From Actinocatenispora sera (GTDB lineage Bacteria > Actinomycetota > Actinomycetes > Mycobacteriales > Micromonosporaceae), in assembly GCF_018324685.1 (NCBI RefSeq), contig NZ_AP023354.1, positions 4,650,001 to 4,714,000 on the forward strand: DNA of 64,000 bases, given 5' to 3'. Each line of letters starts with the position of its first letter. Position 1 is the first letter of the stretch. A model generated the notes under the pieces. The model searched no databases. It worked only from the letters and a program-made list of their open reading frames with translations, and was not told where the DNA came from. The position numbers and the translations under genes were made by a program. This document shows, in pieces, positions 25,859 through 34,779 of this stretch.

Positions 25859-27246
25859 GCCGGCCGGCGACGCGGGCTCGTTCCGACGATGCCGCCGCGG
25901 TTGCGGGCCCGCACCACCTCGCCGGCCAGCGCGATACCGGCGGCCAGCGCGAACGCGGTCGCCAGCGCGGTGAACAGGCTGACCAGCCCGGTGTTCAGCG
26001 AGTTGTGGCTGATCTGCAGCAGGCCCCGGTAGAGCGGCGTGCCCGGCAGCAGCGGCGCGATCAGCGGCACCGTGTAGGCCATCGCCGGCGCCCGGTGCCG
26101 CGCCGCCATCAGGTGTGCTGCGAAGCCGATCAGCGCCGCGGCGATGCCGGCGGAGAGAATCGGCATCACGTCGACGGTGCGCAGTGCCGAGTAGACCACC
26201 CAGATCGCGCCGCCGCCGATCGCCGCCGTCGGCAGCGCCTTGAGCGGTGCGGCCAGCGAGATCGCGAACGCCACCGAGATCGCCACCGCGGCGAGCACCT
26301 GCAGCGGCCCGAACGAGGCGAGCGAGGTCGGCAGGTCCTCCACCCGCAGCGGCAGACCGAGGTGGACCGCGCCGTACACGGTGAGGCCGACGCCGCTGAC
26401 CAGCGCCGCGACGATGAAGAACACCTCCAGCAGCCGGGCCGCGGACGACACGTACGCACCGGAGATGCCGTCCTGGACGGCGGCCACCAGCGGTCGCCCG
26501 GGCAGCAGCGCCATGATCGAACCGGTCACCACCGCGCTGGCCACCACCGGCAGCCCGGCCGCGATCACCAGCACCGCCAGCAGCGATCCGATCGCCGCGC
26601 CCACGGCCAGCTGGAAGAACTCGGCGATGCCGCGGCGGGCGAGGTAGGCCCCGGTGCGGTCGGCGAGCAGGGTGGCGAGGAAGGCCACCACGGCGACCAG
26701 CGCGCCACCGCCGGCCAGTACCGACGCGGAGGCGGAGATCAGCGGCAGCGACAGCGTGATCAACAGCGCCGGGTACGGCGGGCGGGCCCGCTTGATCTCG
26801 CGCAGCCGGTCGAACGCGGTGTCCAGGTCGACCAGACCGATCGCCGCGTCCTGTACCAGCCGATGGGTGGCGGCGAGCCGGTCGTAGTCGGGCAGCCGGC
26901 GGCGTACGGTGCGCTCGCCGGTGGCCGGCGGCGCGCCGTCGGTCGGCACGCAGGACAGCGAGATCGAGGTGAACGTGACGGTGGCCTCGCTGCGCGGCAG
27001 CCCGTAGGCCACGGACAGGCCGCGCATCGCCTCGCTGACGTTCTCGGTCGCCTCACCCGAGGCGAGCAGCAGCTCGCCCACCCGCAGCGCCAGATCCATG
27101 GCGCGGTAGGTCTCCGCGTTCGCCGCCTCGTCCGGCTCCTCCGGCGTGGCCGGAGTGCCGGCGATGGCGCGCTCGCGCATCCGCTCCCACACGGTGCGGG
27201 CGCGACGCAGCTGCCGGACGTCGAAGCGCTCAAGGGTCTGTGGCAT
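25834..27246 (-). CDS. thrE: ThrE-family threonine/serine exporter
   Basis: A 470-aa single-chain ThrE: an N-terminal cytoplasmic domain (ALRVGELLLASGEATENVSEAM, VTFTSISLSC) followed by about ten membrane helices, fusing the two halves that are separate proteins (ThrE-N and ThrE-C) in other bacteria. It should export L-threonine and L-serine by proton antiport. The ATG at 27246 has an AAAGG site; the Pro-rich extension in the same frame (to 27339) reads through a C-rich leader and is not likely translated. It is monocistronic, with a duplicated 3' end. Confidence 0.9.
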   Translation of the reverse strand: MPQTLERFDVRQLRRARTVWERMRERAIAGTPATPEEPDEAANAETYRAMDLALRVGELLLASGEATENVSEAMRGLSVAYGLPRSEATVTFTSISLSCVPTDGAPPATGERTVRRRLPDYDRLAATHRLVQDAAIGLVDLDTAFDRLREIKRARPPYPALLITLSLPLISASASVLAGGGALVAVVAFLATLLADRTGAYLARRGIAEFFQLAVGAAIGSLLAVLVIAAGLPVVASAVVTGSIMALLPGRPLVAAVQDGISGAYVSSAARLLEVFFIVAALVSGVGLTVYGAVHLGLPLRVEDLPTSLASFGPLQVLAAVAISVAFAISLAAPLKALPTAAIGGGAIWVVYSALRTVDVMPILSAGIAAALIGFAAHLMAARHRAPAMAYTVPLIAPLLPGTPLYRGLLQISHNSLNTGLVSLFTALATAFALAAGIALAGEVVRARNRGGIVGTSPRRRPAARRTRGY

Positions 27247-27669
27247 GGCGAACCTTTGCGGGGGTGGTGGGGGTGGTGGGCAGCACCTTGCGCCGGTCGT
27301 GGAAGACCGTGCGGAAAGGCGGGACGGGGGTGTGGGCACGGCTCCTCGGAGCGTGCATGGCCAAGTCTAGGTACGCATCCCCGGGCGCGGATATTCCAGC
27401 CGCCGTGATCTGGATCGCCTCGCCCCGAAGGGGTCGTCCGTCTGCCCGAGTCGGCGGCGAAACCCGCTGCCCCGTACCGGAATCCGGGTTCGGTTGCGGC
27501 GGCGCCCGGCTCGATCGGGTGGCCTCGGACACGGAGTCGGCGGTGCGGATCGGACGAGCGCGGAAAGCGGCGATGTTCTGGACCAATGACCGTCAACCGG
27601 GCATGCTGACGGCGACACGTTCGGCTGCCGGTCCGGCGGCCGGCGGCGAGCCCTGGTGAGGGAGGTCGG
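27247..27669. other. Divergent intergenic region between thrE and the sugar ABC operon
   Basis: About 420 bp without a credible gene. Next to thrE is a G-run cluster on the plus strand (GGGGG-TGGT-GGGGG-TGGT-GGG, 27260-27280) that could form a quadruplex in single-stranded DNA. The remainder should hold the two promoters; I find no convincing -35/-10 pair. The ABC operon has a GAGGGAGG ribosome site at 27657-27664. Confidence 0.5.
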
Positions 27670-28668
27670 ATGCTGCACGCGAGGCGCCGGTTCGCCGGCG
27701 CGGTGCTGCTCGCCCTGGCGCTGACCGCGGTGGCGGGCTGTTCGAACCGGGTGGACAGCGGCGCGACCGCGGCCCCGACCGTCACCCCGGCCGCGCGGGG
27801 CGGCACCCACACCCTTCGGGTGGCGGTGGTCACCCACGGCGCGCCGGGAGACCCGTTCTGGGCGGTGGTGAAGAACGGCGCCGTGCAGGCCGCCAAGGAC
27901 CTGCACGTACGGGTCAGCTACCAGGGCTCGGGCGTCCCCCAGACCCAGGCGCAGTACATCGACGCGGCGGTCAACCAGCACGTGGACGGGCTGGTGGTCT
28001 CGATGGCCAACCCGGACGCGCTGAAGGCGTCGATCCAGCGGGCGGTGGGCCAGGGCATCCCGGTCATCACGATCAACTCCGGCGAGGCGCAGTCCGCCGC
28101 GTTCGGCGCCATCACCCACGTCGGGCAGGACGAGTCGGTCGCGGGGGAGGCCGCCGGCGCGCGGCTGGCGAAATCCGGTGCGCACCACGTGCTGTGCGTG
28201 ATCCACGAGGCCGGCAACATCGGCCTGACGCAGCGCTGCCAGGGCGCGGCGAAGGGGCTTTCCGGCACGCTCGACACGTTGCAGGTCAACATCAACAACC
28301 TGGCCCAGGTGCAGGCGACGATCCGGGCGAAGCTGACCGCCGATCACTCCATCGACGGGGTGCTCGCGCTGAACCCGGCGGTGGCGATGGCGGCGGTGGC
28401 GGCCGAGTCGGGTACCGGATCGAAGGCGAAGATCGCCACCTTCGACCTGTCCGGCGACGTCACCTCGGCGATCGAGCAGGGCCGGGTGCTGTTCGCCGTC
28501 GACCAGCAGCCGTACCTGCAGGGCTACCTGCCGGTGCAGCTGATCAAGCTGTACCACGACAACGACAACACGCTCGGCGGCGGCAAGCCGGTGCTGACCG
28601 GGCCGGGCTTCGTCACCAAGGACAACGCCGCGAAGGTCGCGCAGCTGGCCAAGGAGGGCACGCGATGA
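27670..28668 (+). CDS. Sugar ABC transporter substrate-binding lipoprotein (ribose type)
   Basis: A 332-aa lipoprotein with the signal ending in LTAVAGC (Cys24). The mature part is a type-I periplasmic-binding-protein fold of the ribose/galactose group: RVAVVTHGAPGDPFWAVVKNGAVQAA, QAQYIDAAVNQHVDGLVVSM, IPVITINSG, THVGQDESVAGEAAG and FAVDQQPYLQGYLPVQ. It captures a monosaccharide or inositol-like ligand for the following permease and ATPase. The stop overlaps an ATG (ATGA) that opens a 21-codon mini-frame before the permease. Confidence 0.92.
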   Translation: MLHARRRFAGAVLLALALTAVAGCSNRVDSGATAAPTVTPAARGGTHTLRVAVVTHGAPGDPFWAVVKNGAVQAAKDLHVRVSYQGSGVPQTQAQYIDAAVNQHVDGLVVSMANPDALKASIQRAVGQGIPVITINSGEAQSAAFGAITHVGQDESVAGEAAGARLAKSGAHHVLCVIHEAGNIGLTQRCQGAAKGLSGTLDTLQVNINNLAQVQATIRAKLTADHSIDGVLALNPAVAMAAVAAESGTGSKAKIATFDLSGDVTSAIEQGRVLFAVDQQPYLQGYLPVQLIKLYHDNDNTLGGGKPVLTGPGFVTKDNAAKVAQLAKEGTR

Positions 28669-28768
28669 ACGCCGTCGAGGCAGGCGGTACGGGTACCGCC
28701 GACGTGATCGCTACCGCGGAGGCGGCGTGAGTACCGCCGACGTGATCGCCGCAGCGGAGGCGGCGTGA
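28665..28768 (+). repeat. 38-bp duplication of the permease start region, giving two mini-ORFs
   Basis: Two copies of a 38-bp unit (about 28691-28728 and 28729-28766), each ending GGAGGCGGCGTGAGTACCGC, precede the real permease start. They create a chain of overlapping frames: ATG 28665 to TGA 28730 (21 codons), GTG 28727 to TGA 28768 (13 codons), then the permease GTG at 28765. Each stop overlaps the next start as TGA/GTG and each junction has a GGAGGCGGC ribosome-binding sequence. Confidence 0.85.
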
Positions 28769-29805
28769 GTACCGCCGAGGGGGTCGCGGACGAGCGGCTG
28801 GCGAGCAGTTCGGTGGTGCGCCGGCTGCTGGTCCGGCCGGAGCTGGGTGCGCTGATCGGCGCGATCGTGGTGTTCGTGTTCTTCGCCGTACTGTCGCCGA
28901 CGTTCCGGTCGCCCGCCGGCATCGCGAACTGGCTCGACCCGGCCTCGACGCTGGGCATCATGGCGGTCGCGGTGGCGCTGCTGATGATCGGCGGCGAGTT
29001 CGACCTGTCCGCCGGGGTGCTCACCGGCACCACCGGCCTCGCGGTGACGATCATCGCCACCCGGTTCGGCCTGAACGTGTGGCTCGCGGTGGCGATCTCG
29101 CTGGTACTGGCGCTGGTCGTGGGGCTGTTCAACGGCCTGCTGGTGGTGCGCACCGGGCTGCCGAGCTTCATCGTGACCCTCGGCAGCTACCTGGTCCTGC
29201 AGGGGCTCAATCTCGGCGTGACGAAGGTACTGACCGGCAACGTGCTGGTCGGCGGCCTGGTTGGCCGGCACGGCTTCTCCTCGGCGCACCTGGTCTTCTC
29301 GTCCTCGGTGGTGCTTGGCGGAACCTACTTCAAGGTGTCGATCGTGTGGTGGCTGGTGCTCACCGCGCTCGCCACGGTGGTGCTGTTGCGGACCCGGTTC
29401 GGCAACTGGGTGTTCGCGGTCGGCGGCGACCAGGTGGCGGCTCGCAACGTCGGGGTGCCGGCGGCCCGGACCAAGGTGCTGTTGTTCCTGACCACCGCGA
29501 CCGCCGCCTGGCTGGTCGGCACGATCACCGCGCTGCGCAACACCTCGGCGCAGGCCGACGCCGGTGTGGGCGACGAGCTGACGTTCATCGTCGCGGCGGT
29601 GATCGGCGGCTGCCTGCTGACCGGCGGGTTCGGTTCGGCGATCGGCGCCACGTTCGGCGCGCTGATCTTCGGGATGACCTCGGTCGGCATCGTCTACGCC
29701 GGCTGGGACGCCGACTGGTACAAGCTGTTCCTCGGCGCCATGCTGCTACTCGCGGTGTTCGCCAACCGGTTGGTCCGGCGGTACGCGGAACGGCGGCGAG
29801 GCTGA
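28765..29805 (+). CDS. Sugar ABC transporter permease (RbsC-like)
   Basis: A 346-aa permease with eight to ten membrane helices and the family signature [14 protein letters not shown] (about 76-89), plus [19 protein letters not shown] and [24 protein letters not shown]. It forms the channel for the ribose/fructose-type importer encoded with its neighbours. The GTG start follows a duplicated ribosome-site region. The next gene begins one base after its stop. Confidence 0.92.
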   Translation: MSTAEGVADERLASSSVVRRLLVRPELGALIGAIVVFVFFAVLSPTFRSPAGIANWLDPASTLGIMAVAVALLMIGGEFDLSAGVLTGTTGLAVTIIATRFGLNVWLAVAISLVLALVVGLFNGLLVVRTGLPSFIVTLGSYLVLQGLNLGVTKVLTGNVLVGGLVGRHGFSSAHLVFSSSVVLGGTYFKVSIVWWLVLTALATVVLLRTRFGNWVFAVGGDQVAARNVGVPAARTKVLLFLTTATAAWLVGTITALRNTSAQADAGVGDELTFIVAAVIGGCLLTGGFGSAIGATFGALIFGMTSVGIVYAGWDADWYKLFLGAMLLLAVFANRLVRRYAERRRG

Positions 29806-29806
29806 C

Positions 29807-30739
29807 ATGTCCGATCCCCAGGGCGGTCCGCAACGACGCGACGAACCGGAGGTGCCCGTGCAGGAGACGCCAGCGGTGCCCGGCGGCGGTGCGCCGCTGC
29901 TCTCGGTGGAGTCGGTGAGCAAGTACTTCGGCAGCGTGATAGCGCTGTCGGAGGTGTCGACCAGCGCGCGGGCCGGTGAGGTCACCTGCGTGCTGGGCGA
30001 CAACGGTGCCGGCAAGTCCACCTTCATCAAGATGCTCGCCGGGGTGCACCGGCCGGACCGGGGCGGGATCTGGCTGGACGGCGCGCGGGCCGAGTTCGGT
30101 AGCCCGCGGGAGGCGCTGGACGCCGGCATCGCCACGGTCTACCAGGACCTCGCCGTGGTCCCGCTGATGTCGGTGTGGCGCAACTTCTTCCTCGGCGCCG
30201 AGCCGCGCCGCCGGCTCGGTCCGTTCAGCCTGTTCGACGTGGCGGCGGCGCGGCGGATCACCCGCGAGCAGCTGGCCGCGATGGGCATCGACGTGCGCGA
30301 CACCGACCAGCCGGTCGGCACCCTGTCCGGCGGCGAGCGGCAGGCGGTGGCGATCGCCCGCGCGGTGTACTTCGGTGCCCGGGTGCTGATCCTGGACGAG
30401 CCGACCTCCGCGCTCGGCGTCAAGCAGGCCGGTGTGGTGCTGCGCTACATCGCGGCCGCCCGCGACCGTGGTCTCGCGGTCGTGTTCATCACCCACAACC
30501 CGCACCACGCGTACCCGATCGGCGATCGGTTCCTGCTGCTCAACCGCGGCCGCAGCATGGGCGATTTCGGCAAGGACGAGATCGACCAGGCGGAGCTGAC
30601 CCGGTTGATGGCCGGCGGCGCCGAGCTGGAGGAGCTGGCGCACGAGCTGGCCCGTACCGACGGCGCGGCGCCGCCGGAGTCGGCGGCCCAGGCGTCCCGG
30701 CTGCTCGCCGAGGACGCCGACGAGCTGGATCGCGAGTAG
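29807..30739 (+). CDS. Sugar ABC transporter ATP-binding protein (FrcA-like, single domain)
   Basis: A 310-aa ATPase with one nucleotide-binding domain: Walker [10 protein letters not shown] (about 64-72), Q-loop VYQDLAVV, signature [15 protein letters not shown], Walker [16 protein letters not shown] and the H-loop [17 protein letters not shown]. Ribose-type importers usually have two fused domains; the single-domain FrcA form is a recognised variant and must act as a homodimer. The N-terminal 30 residues and an acidic C-terminal tail are outside the fold. It completes a three-gene operon. Confidence 0.92.
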   Translation: MSDPQGGPQRRDEPEVPVQETPAVPGGGAPLLSVESVSKYFGSVIALSEVSTSARAGEVTCVLGDNGAGKSTFIKMLAGVHRPDRGGIWLDGARAEFGSPREALDAGIATVYQDLAVVPLMSVWRNFFLGAEPRRRLGPFSLFDVAAARRITREQLAAMGIDVRDTDQPVGTLSGGERQAVAIARAVYFGARVLILDEPTSALGVKQAGVVLRYIAAARDRGLAVVFITHNPHHAYPIGDRFLLLNRGRSMGDFGKDEIDQAELTRLMAGGAELEELAHELARTDGAAPPESAAQASRLLAEDADELDRE

Positions 30740-30804
30740 CGCGGCCGGTGCGGTGCGGCGGCTCGTCGGCGCGCGTACGACTGCCGGCCGGAGCGGCGCA
30801 CAGC

Positions 30805-31071
30805 CTAGGTGGGGTCGGGAAGGATGCTGATGCCGGCGGCGCGGGCGGAGACGGTGCGGTGCAGCACCCGCTGGCCGCGCGGGTCCAACTCCCATCCGGT
30901 CAGCAGCAACCACCGCGCCTCGGCCGCGGCGCGGTGCTCGGCGGCGTCGATCGTCGACGGCTGCGGTGGTGAGGTGATCAGCAGCTGGATTGGTCTGGCT
31001 CGGAACTGGGGCGAGGCCTCGGCGCCGAGGTAGACCGTCTGACCGACGCGCGGAATGACTCCGATCGTCAC
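30805..31071 (-). CDS. Small hypothetical actinobacterial protein
   Basis: An 88-aa protein starting at GTG (VTIGVIPRVGQTVYLGAEASPQFRA), rich in beta-strand-like residues, with LLLTGWELDPRGQRVLHRTV near the C-terminus. This layout occurs in small actinobacterial proteins of unknown function. An in-frame extension to 31146 is possible but looks less protein-like. It lies between the sugar ABC operon and a LysR gene with no clear link to either. Confidence 0.55.
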   Translation of the reverse strand: MTIGVIPRVGQTVYLGAEASPQFRARPIQLLITSPPQPSTIDAAEHRAAAEARWLLLTGWELDPRGQRVLHRTVSARAAGISILPDPT

Positions 31072-31220
31072 CCGTTCATGATCCGCCCGGTCCGATCGGG
31101 TGAACAGGCCGGCAGCACAGGAAGCAATGACCGTCACACTCGGCAACGAATCGCAGCACCCCGCGCGTCGGCCGGGAACGTACGGTGCAGCCGGCCGGAA
31201 AGGCCGTAGACCAGGCGATT

Positions 31221-31234
31221 CGCCCGATCGGGCG
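31221..31234. promoter_or_regulatory. Perfect 14-bp palindrome CGCCCGATCGGGCG
   Basis: Perfect self-complementary 14-mer in the gap between the hypothetical gene and the end of the LysR gene. The core GCCCGATCGGGC is also found at 44402-44413 upstream of the DeoR and pirin genes. Confidence 0.4.
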
Positions 31235-31295
31235 GAGCTGCCGCCGGACCGGGCGGCCGCCGGTGCCGACAGTGCGGCCGGTGCCGGCGGGCGGG

Positions 31296-32159
31296 TCAGA
31301 GCGGGCGGTGCAGCCGGTCGCCGGCGGCGAGGATCGCCGCGGACAGCGCGGCGACCGGGCTGTCGGCCGGCTCGTCCTCGGCGCCGAGCAGGACGAACTC
31401 CACCTCACCCAGGTCCGGCAGCCGGTGTCGGCCGCGGATCTCCGACAGGCCGGGCGGGATCAGGCTGTGTGCGTGCGCGGTGACGCCGAGGCCGGCCATC
31501 GCCGCCGCGCGCAGGCCGGACAGGCTGCCGCTGGTACACACGATGCGCCAGGGTCGGTCGTGCCGCTCCAGCGCCTCGATGGCCCGGTCCCGGGTGATCG
31601 ACGGCGGCGGGTAGACGATCAGCGGTACCGGGGTGGTCGGCTCCGGCCGGCTCGTCTCGCCGCCGATCCAGGCGAGCCGCTCGCGCCAGACGGTCTGGCC
31701 GCGGTGCTGGCCGCTGCGCCGCTTGGCGAACACCAGGTCCAGCTCGCGGGCGTCGAACGCGTCGTAGAGGATCGCCGACAGGCCGACGGTCAGCTCCAGG
31801 TCGACGAGCGGGTGGCTGGCGCGGAAGTTGCGCAGGATCTCCGGCAGCCGGGAGAGCACGAAGTCCTCCGAGGCGCCGAACCGGACCCGGCCGCGCACCT
31901 GTGCGCCGGCGAAGTAGCTGTCGGCCCGGGCGTGCGCGGCGAGGATCGAGTCGGCCAGCGGGACCAGCGCCTCACCGTCGCCGGTGAGCGCCACGGTGTG
32001 GGTGTCCCGGCTGAACAGCTGCCGGCCGGTGGTCGCCTCCAGCCGCCGGATCTGCTGGCTGACGGTGGACTGTCGCAGCCCGAGCCGGCGTGCCGCCTGG
32101 GTGAAGTTGCGGGTCTGCACCACGGCGAGGAACGTGCGCAGCAGCGTCGGGTCGAACAT
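31296..32159 (-). CDS. LysR-family transcriptional regulator
   Basis: A 287-aa LysR protein. The N-terminal winged helix contains LLRTFLAVVQTRNFTQAARRLGL and QSTVSQQIRRLEATTGRQLFSR; the C-terminal part is a periplasmic-binding-like sensor domain. The ATG at 32159 gives the usual N-terminus (MFDPTLLRTFLAVV); a GTG three codons earlier is an alternative. It is divergent from an SBF-type symporter with a canonical T-N11-A dyad between them, so it probably controls that symporter in response to its substrate. Confidence 0.92.
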   Translation of the reverse strand: MFDPTLLRTFLAVVQTRNFTQAARRLGLRQSTVSQQIRRLEATTGRQLFSRDTHTVALTGDGEALVPLADSILAAHARADSYFAGAQVRGRVRFGASEDFVLSRLPEILRNFRASHPLVDLELTVGLSAILYDAFDARELDLVFAKRRSGQHRGQTVWRERLAWIGGETSRPEPTTPVPLIVYPPPSITRDRAIEALERHDRPWRIVCTSGSLSGLRAAAMAGLGVTAHAHSLIPPGLSEIRGRHRLPDLGEVEFVLLGAEDEPADSPVAALSAAILAAGDRLHRPL

Positions 32160-32191
32160 GGATATCACGTTAACCGATCACAGTAATAGCG

Positions 32192-32206
32192 GTGAACGTG
32201 GTTCAC
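32192..32206. promoter_or_regulatory. LysR box in the LysR/SBF divergent promoter
   Basis: GTGAACGTGGTTCAC is a perfect 6-3-6 inverted repeat whose TGAACGTGGTTCA core fits the LysR T-N11-A rule. It is 33 bp before the regulator start and 53 bp before the symporter start, as expected for autoregulation and activation of the divergent gene. Confidence 0.7.
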
Positions 32207-32259
32207 AATGACCCGGCGGAGTCGGAGAATCGAGAACGGATCACCGACGAAAGGCGGCC

Positions 32260-33267
32260 ATGGCCCGCATCCCCGTGCTGTCTCGACTGCGCATCGACCC
32301 GTACATCCTGGCCATCCTGGCGATGGTCGGGCTGGCCGCGCTGCTGCCGGCCCGCGGGGTCGGCGCCACCGGGTTCGGCTATGCCACCGACATCGCCATC
32401 GGCCTGCTGTTCTTCCTGTACGGGGCGCGCCTGTCACCGCAGACCGCGCTCGCCGGCGCCAAGCACTGGCGGCTGCACCTCGTCGTGTTCTGCGCCACCT
32501 ACGTGATGTTCCCGCTGCTCGGGATCGCGGCCCGGCTGCTCGTGCCGACCATCCTGTCACCCGACCTGTACGTCGGGGTGCTGTTCCTGTGCTGCCTGCC
32601 CTCGACGGTGCAGTCGTCGATCGCGTTCACCTCGATCGCCCGGGGCAACGTGGCCGCCGCGATCTGCTCCGCCTCGTTCTCCAACCTGGTCGGGATCGTG
32701 ATCACGCCGCTGCTGGTCGCCGTCCTGCTGTCCGGGCACGGTACCGGGCTGTCGCTGCACTCCATCAGCGAGATCGTGCTGGAACTGCTCGTGCCGTTCG
32801 CCGCCGGCCAGCTGCTGCGCCGCTGGATCGGCGGCTTCGTCGAGCGGCACAGCACGCTGCTCAAGCTGGTCGACCGCGGCTCGATCCTGCTGGTGGTCTA
32901 CACCGCGTTCTCCGAGGGTGTCGTCGCCGGGATCTGGCACCGGCTGTCGCTGCCGCGGCTCGGCGTGCTGCTGGTGGTCGACTGCGTGCTGCTCGCGCTC
33001 GCGCTCGCGATCACCGCGATCGGCTCGAAACGGCTCGGGTTCAGCTGGCCGGACCGGGTCACCATCATCTTCTGCGGCTCGAAGAAGAGCCTCGCCTCCG
33101 GCCTGCCGATGGCCGGCGTCCTGTTCCCGGCCGGCGCGGTCGGCCTCGCGGTGCTGCCACTGATGCTGTTCCACCAGATCCAGCTGATGGTGTGTGCCTG
33201 GCTCGCGCAGCGCTGGAGCACCCGCGCCGATGCCACCGAACAGGTCGAGGAACCCGCCGCGGCCTGA
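32260..33267 (+). CDS. SBF-like (bile acid:sodium symporter family) transporter
   Basis: A 335-aa protein with about ten membrane helices. Motifs are IAIGLLFFLYGARLSPQ, LPSTVQSSIAFTSIARGNVAAAICSASFSNLVGI (centre of the protein) and FCGSKKSLASGLPMAG near residue 275. The pattern fits the bacterial YfeH/SBF_like branch of the bile acid:sodium symporter superfamily, carriers of organic anions. The physiological substrate is unknown. Regulation by the divergent LysR gene is likely. Confidence 0.88.
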   Translation: MARIPVLSRLRIDPYILAILAMVGLAALLPARGVGATGFGYATDIAIGLLFFLYGARLSPQTALAGAKHWRLHLVVFCATYVMFPLLGIAARLLVPTILSPDLYVGVLFLCCLPSTVQSSIAFTSIARGNVAAAICSASFSNLVGIVITPLLVAVLLSGHGTGLSLHSISEIVLELLVPFAAGQLLRRWIGGFVERHSTLLKLVDRGSILLVVYTAFSEGVVAGIWHRLSLPRLGVLLVVDCVLLALALAITAIGSKRLGFSWPDRVTIIFCGSKKSLASGLPMAGVLFPAGAVGLAVLPLMLFHQIQLMVCAWLAQRWSTRADATEQVEEPAAA

Positions 33268-33294
33268 TCGCCCCGACCTGTCCGGTGCCCGCGG

Positions 33295-33690
33295 TCAGGA
33301 CGCCTTGCAGAGGCAGAACGGGTGGCCCGCCGGGTCCAGCAGCACCTGCCAGGTGCTGCCCGGCTGGAACTCCGGCACCGTGGCGCCGAGCCGCACGCAG
33401 TCCTGCTCGGCGGCCGACACGTCCGGTACCGACAGGTCCAGGTGGTAGCGCTTGGTGCCGGTGGTGTCCGGCCACGCCGGCGGCTGGTAGTCGGGCACCC
33501 GGCCGAAGCCGATCGAGGTGTGCCCGTCGGAGATCATCGCGTAGTCGCCCTCGTTGAACGTGATCTCCCAGCCGAGGACGCCGTGGTAGAACTCGGCGAG
33601 CCGGGCGGGGTCGGCGCAGTCCAGGTTGACCATGATCAGGCTGGCCACGGCAGCGGACGAAGTGTCGTTGAGCTGGGTGTTCGTTGTCAT
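33295..33690 (-). CDS. VOC-family (glyoxalase-like) protein
   Basis: A 131-aa single-domain vicinal-oxygen-chelate protein: SLIMVNLDCADPARLAEFYHGVLGW, then YHLDLSVPDVSAAEQDCVRLGA and LLDPAGHPFCLC at the C-terminus, which is the usual end of this family. It likely works as a dimer and could be a resistance or isomerase-type protein. The start could be the ATG at 33690 or the one at 33699. It is divergent from a WYL regulator, 50 bp apart, which may control it. Confidence 0.85.
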   Translation of the reverse strand: MTTNTQLNDTSSAAVASLIMVNLDCADPARLAEFYHGVLGWEITFNEGDYAMISDGHTSIGFGRVPDYQPPAWPDTTGTKRYHLDLSVPDVSAAEQDCVRLGATVPEFQPGSTWQVLLDPAGHPFCLCKAS

Positions 33691-33734
33691 GCCGACCATG
33701 ATGCCGGCTGTTCCCGTCAGTTCGTGTCGGGTAC

Positions 33735-34703
33735 GTGAGAATGGTGGACGTGCGCGCCTCCCGACTGCTGTCGCTGCTGCTCCACCTCCAGGTCCGGGGT
33801 CAGGTCACCGGTCCGGAGCTGGCCGCACGGCTCCAGGTCAGCGAGCGCACCGTGCAGCGTGACGTGGAGGCGCTCGCCGCGGCCGGGATCCCGATCCGCT
33901 CGGTGCGCGGCCCGGCCGGCGGCTACTCGTTGCCGGGTGGCTACCGCACCCGGCTGACCGGCCTGGGCGCGGCCGAGGCGCAGGCGCTCGCGTTTCTCGG
34001 GCTGTCCGGCGCGGCGGAGGCGCTCGGGCTGTCCGACCAGCTGGACGCCGCGCAGCACAAGCTGTGGGCGGCGCTGTCCGGCGACGCCCGGGAGCACGCC
34101 GACCGCTCCGCCCAGCGCTTCCACCTCGACCCGGTCCGCTGGTACGGCAGTGCCGAGCCGACGCCCGCGCTCGCCGGCGTCGCCGAGGCGGTGTGGCTGG
34201 ACCGCCGGCTGCGATTGCGGTACGCGGCCCGCGGGGGCACCGCCCGCGAGCGCGTCGTCGACCCGCTCGGGCTGGTGCTCGCCGCCGGCGACTGGTACCT
34301 GGTGGCCCGCCGGGACGGTGCGCGCCGCACGTACCGGATCTCCCGGGTGCTCGGCGCGCAGGCCCTGGACGAGGCGGCCGACCGCCCCGCCGGCTACGAT
34401 CTCGCCGCCGACTGGGCCGACGCGCGCAGCCAGCTGGAGTCCCGGCACGAGCTGGTGACCGTCACGGTGCTCGCCGACCCCGCGGTACTGCCGGGCCTGC
34501 ACCGGGTGGTCGCGGTGGCCGGCCAGCATCTGGTCGACGTGGCGGCCACCGAACCGGTGCGGCTGGAGGTTCCGTTCGAGGGTCTGGCCTGGGCGGCGAC
34601 CGCGTTGCTGGGCCTCGGCGCCGGGATCGAGGTGCTCGCGCCGGCGTCGCTGCGCGAGCGGCTCGCCGCCGAGGCGCGTGCCGTCGCCGACCGGTACCGA
34701 TAG
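33735..34703 (+). CDS. WYL-domain transcriptional regulator (YafY type)
   Basis: A 322-aa protein. The N-terminal DeoR/HTH_11 helix-turn-helix has SRLLSLLLHLQVRGQVTGPELA and VSERTVQRDVEALAAAGIPI, followed by a WYL domain (VDPLGLVLAAGDWYLVARRDG, about residue 176-196) and a C-terminal WCX-like domain. WYL domains sense nucleotides, nucleic acid or small ligands. The GTG at 33735 or ATG at 33741 can serve as start. The likely target is the divergent VOC gene, a common pairing in actinobacteria. Confidence 0.9.
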   Translation: MRMVDVRASRLLSLLLHLQVRGQVTGPELAARLQVSERTVQRDVEALAAAGIPIRSVRGPAGGYSLPGGYRTRLTGLGAAEAQALAFLGLSGAAEALGLSDQLDAAQHKLWAALSGDAREHADRSAQRFHLDPVRWYGSAEPTPALAGVAEAVWLDRRLRLRYAARGGTARERVVDPLGLVLAAGDWYLVARRDGARRTYRISRVLGAQALDEAADRPAGYDLAADWADARSQLESRHELVTVTVLADPAVLPGLHRVVAVAGQHLVDVAATEPVRLEVPFEGLAWAATALLGLGAGIEVLAPASLRERLAAEARAVADRYR

Positions 34704-34779
34704 GGTTCCCGACAGGCCCGCACCGAACGGCGCGGCGCGCCGATCGCGGGCCGACCGGCGATCGAACGGAAGGAGCGTC

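Noticed and set aside
27267-27339. Longer ThrE N-terminus
   Set aside because: The extension is a Pro-run encoded by the C-rich leader; the ATG at 27246 has a ribosome site and begins the family-like sequence.
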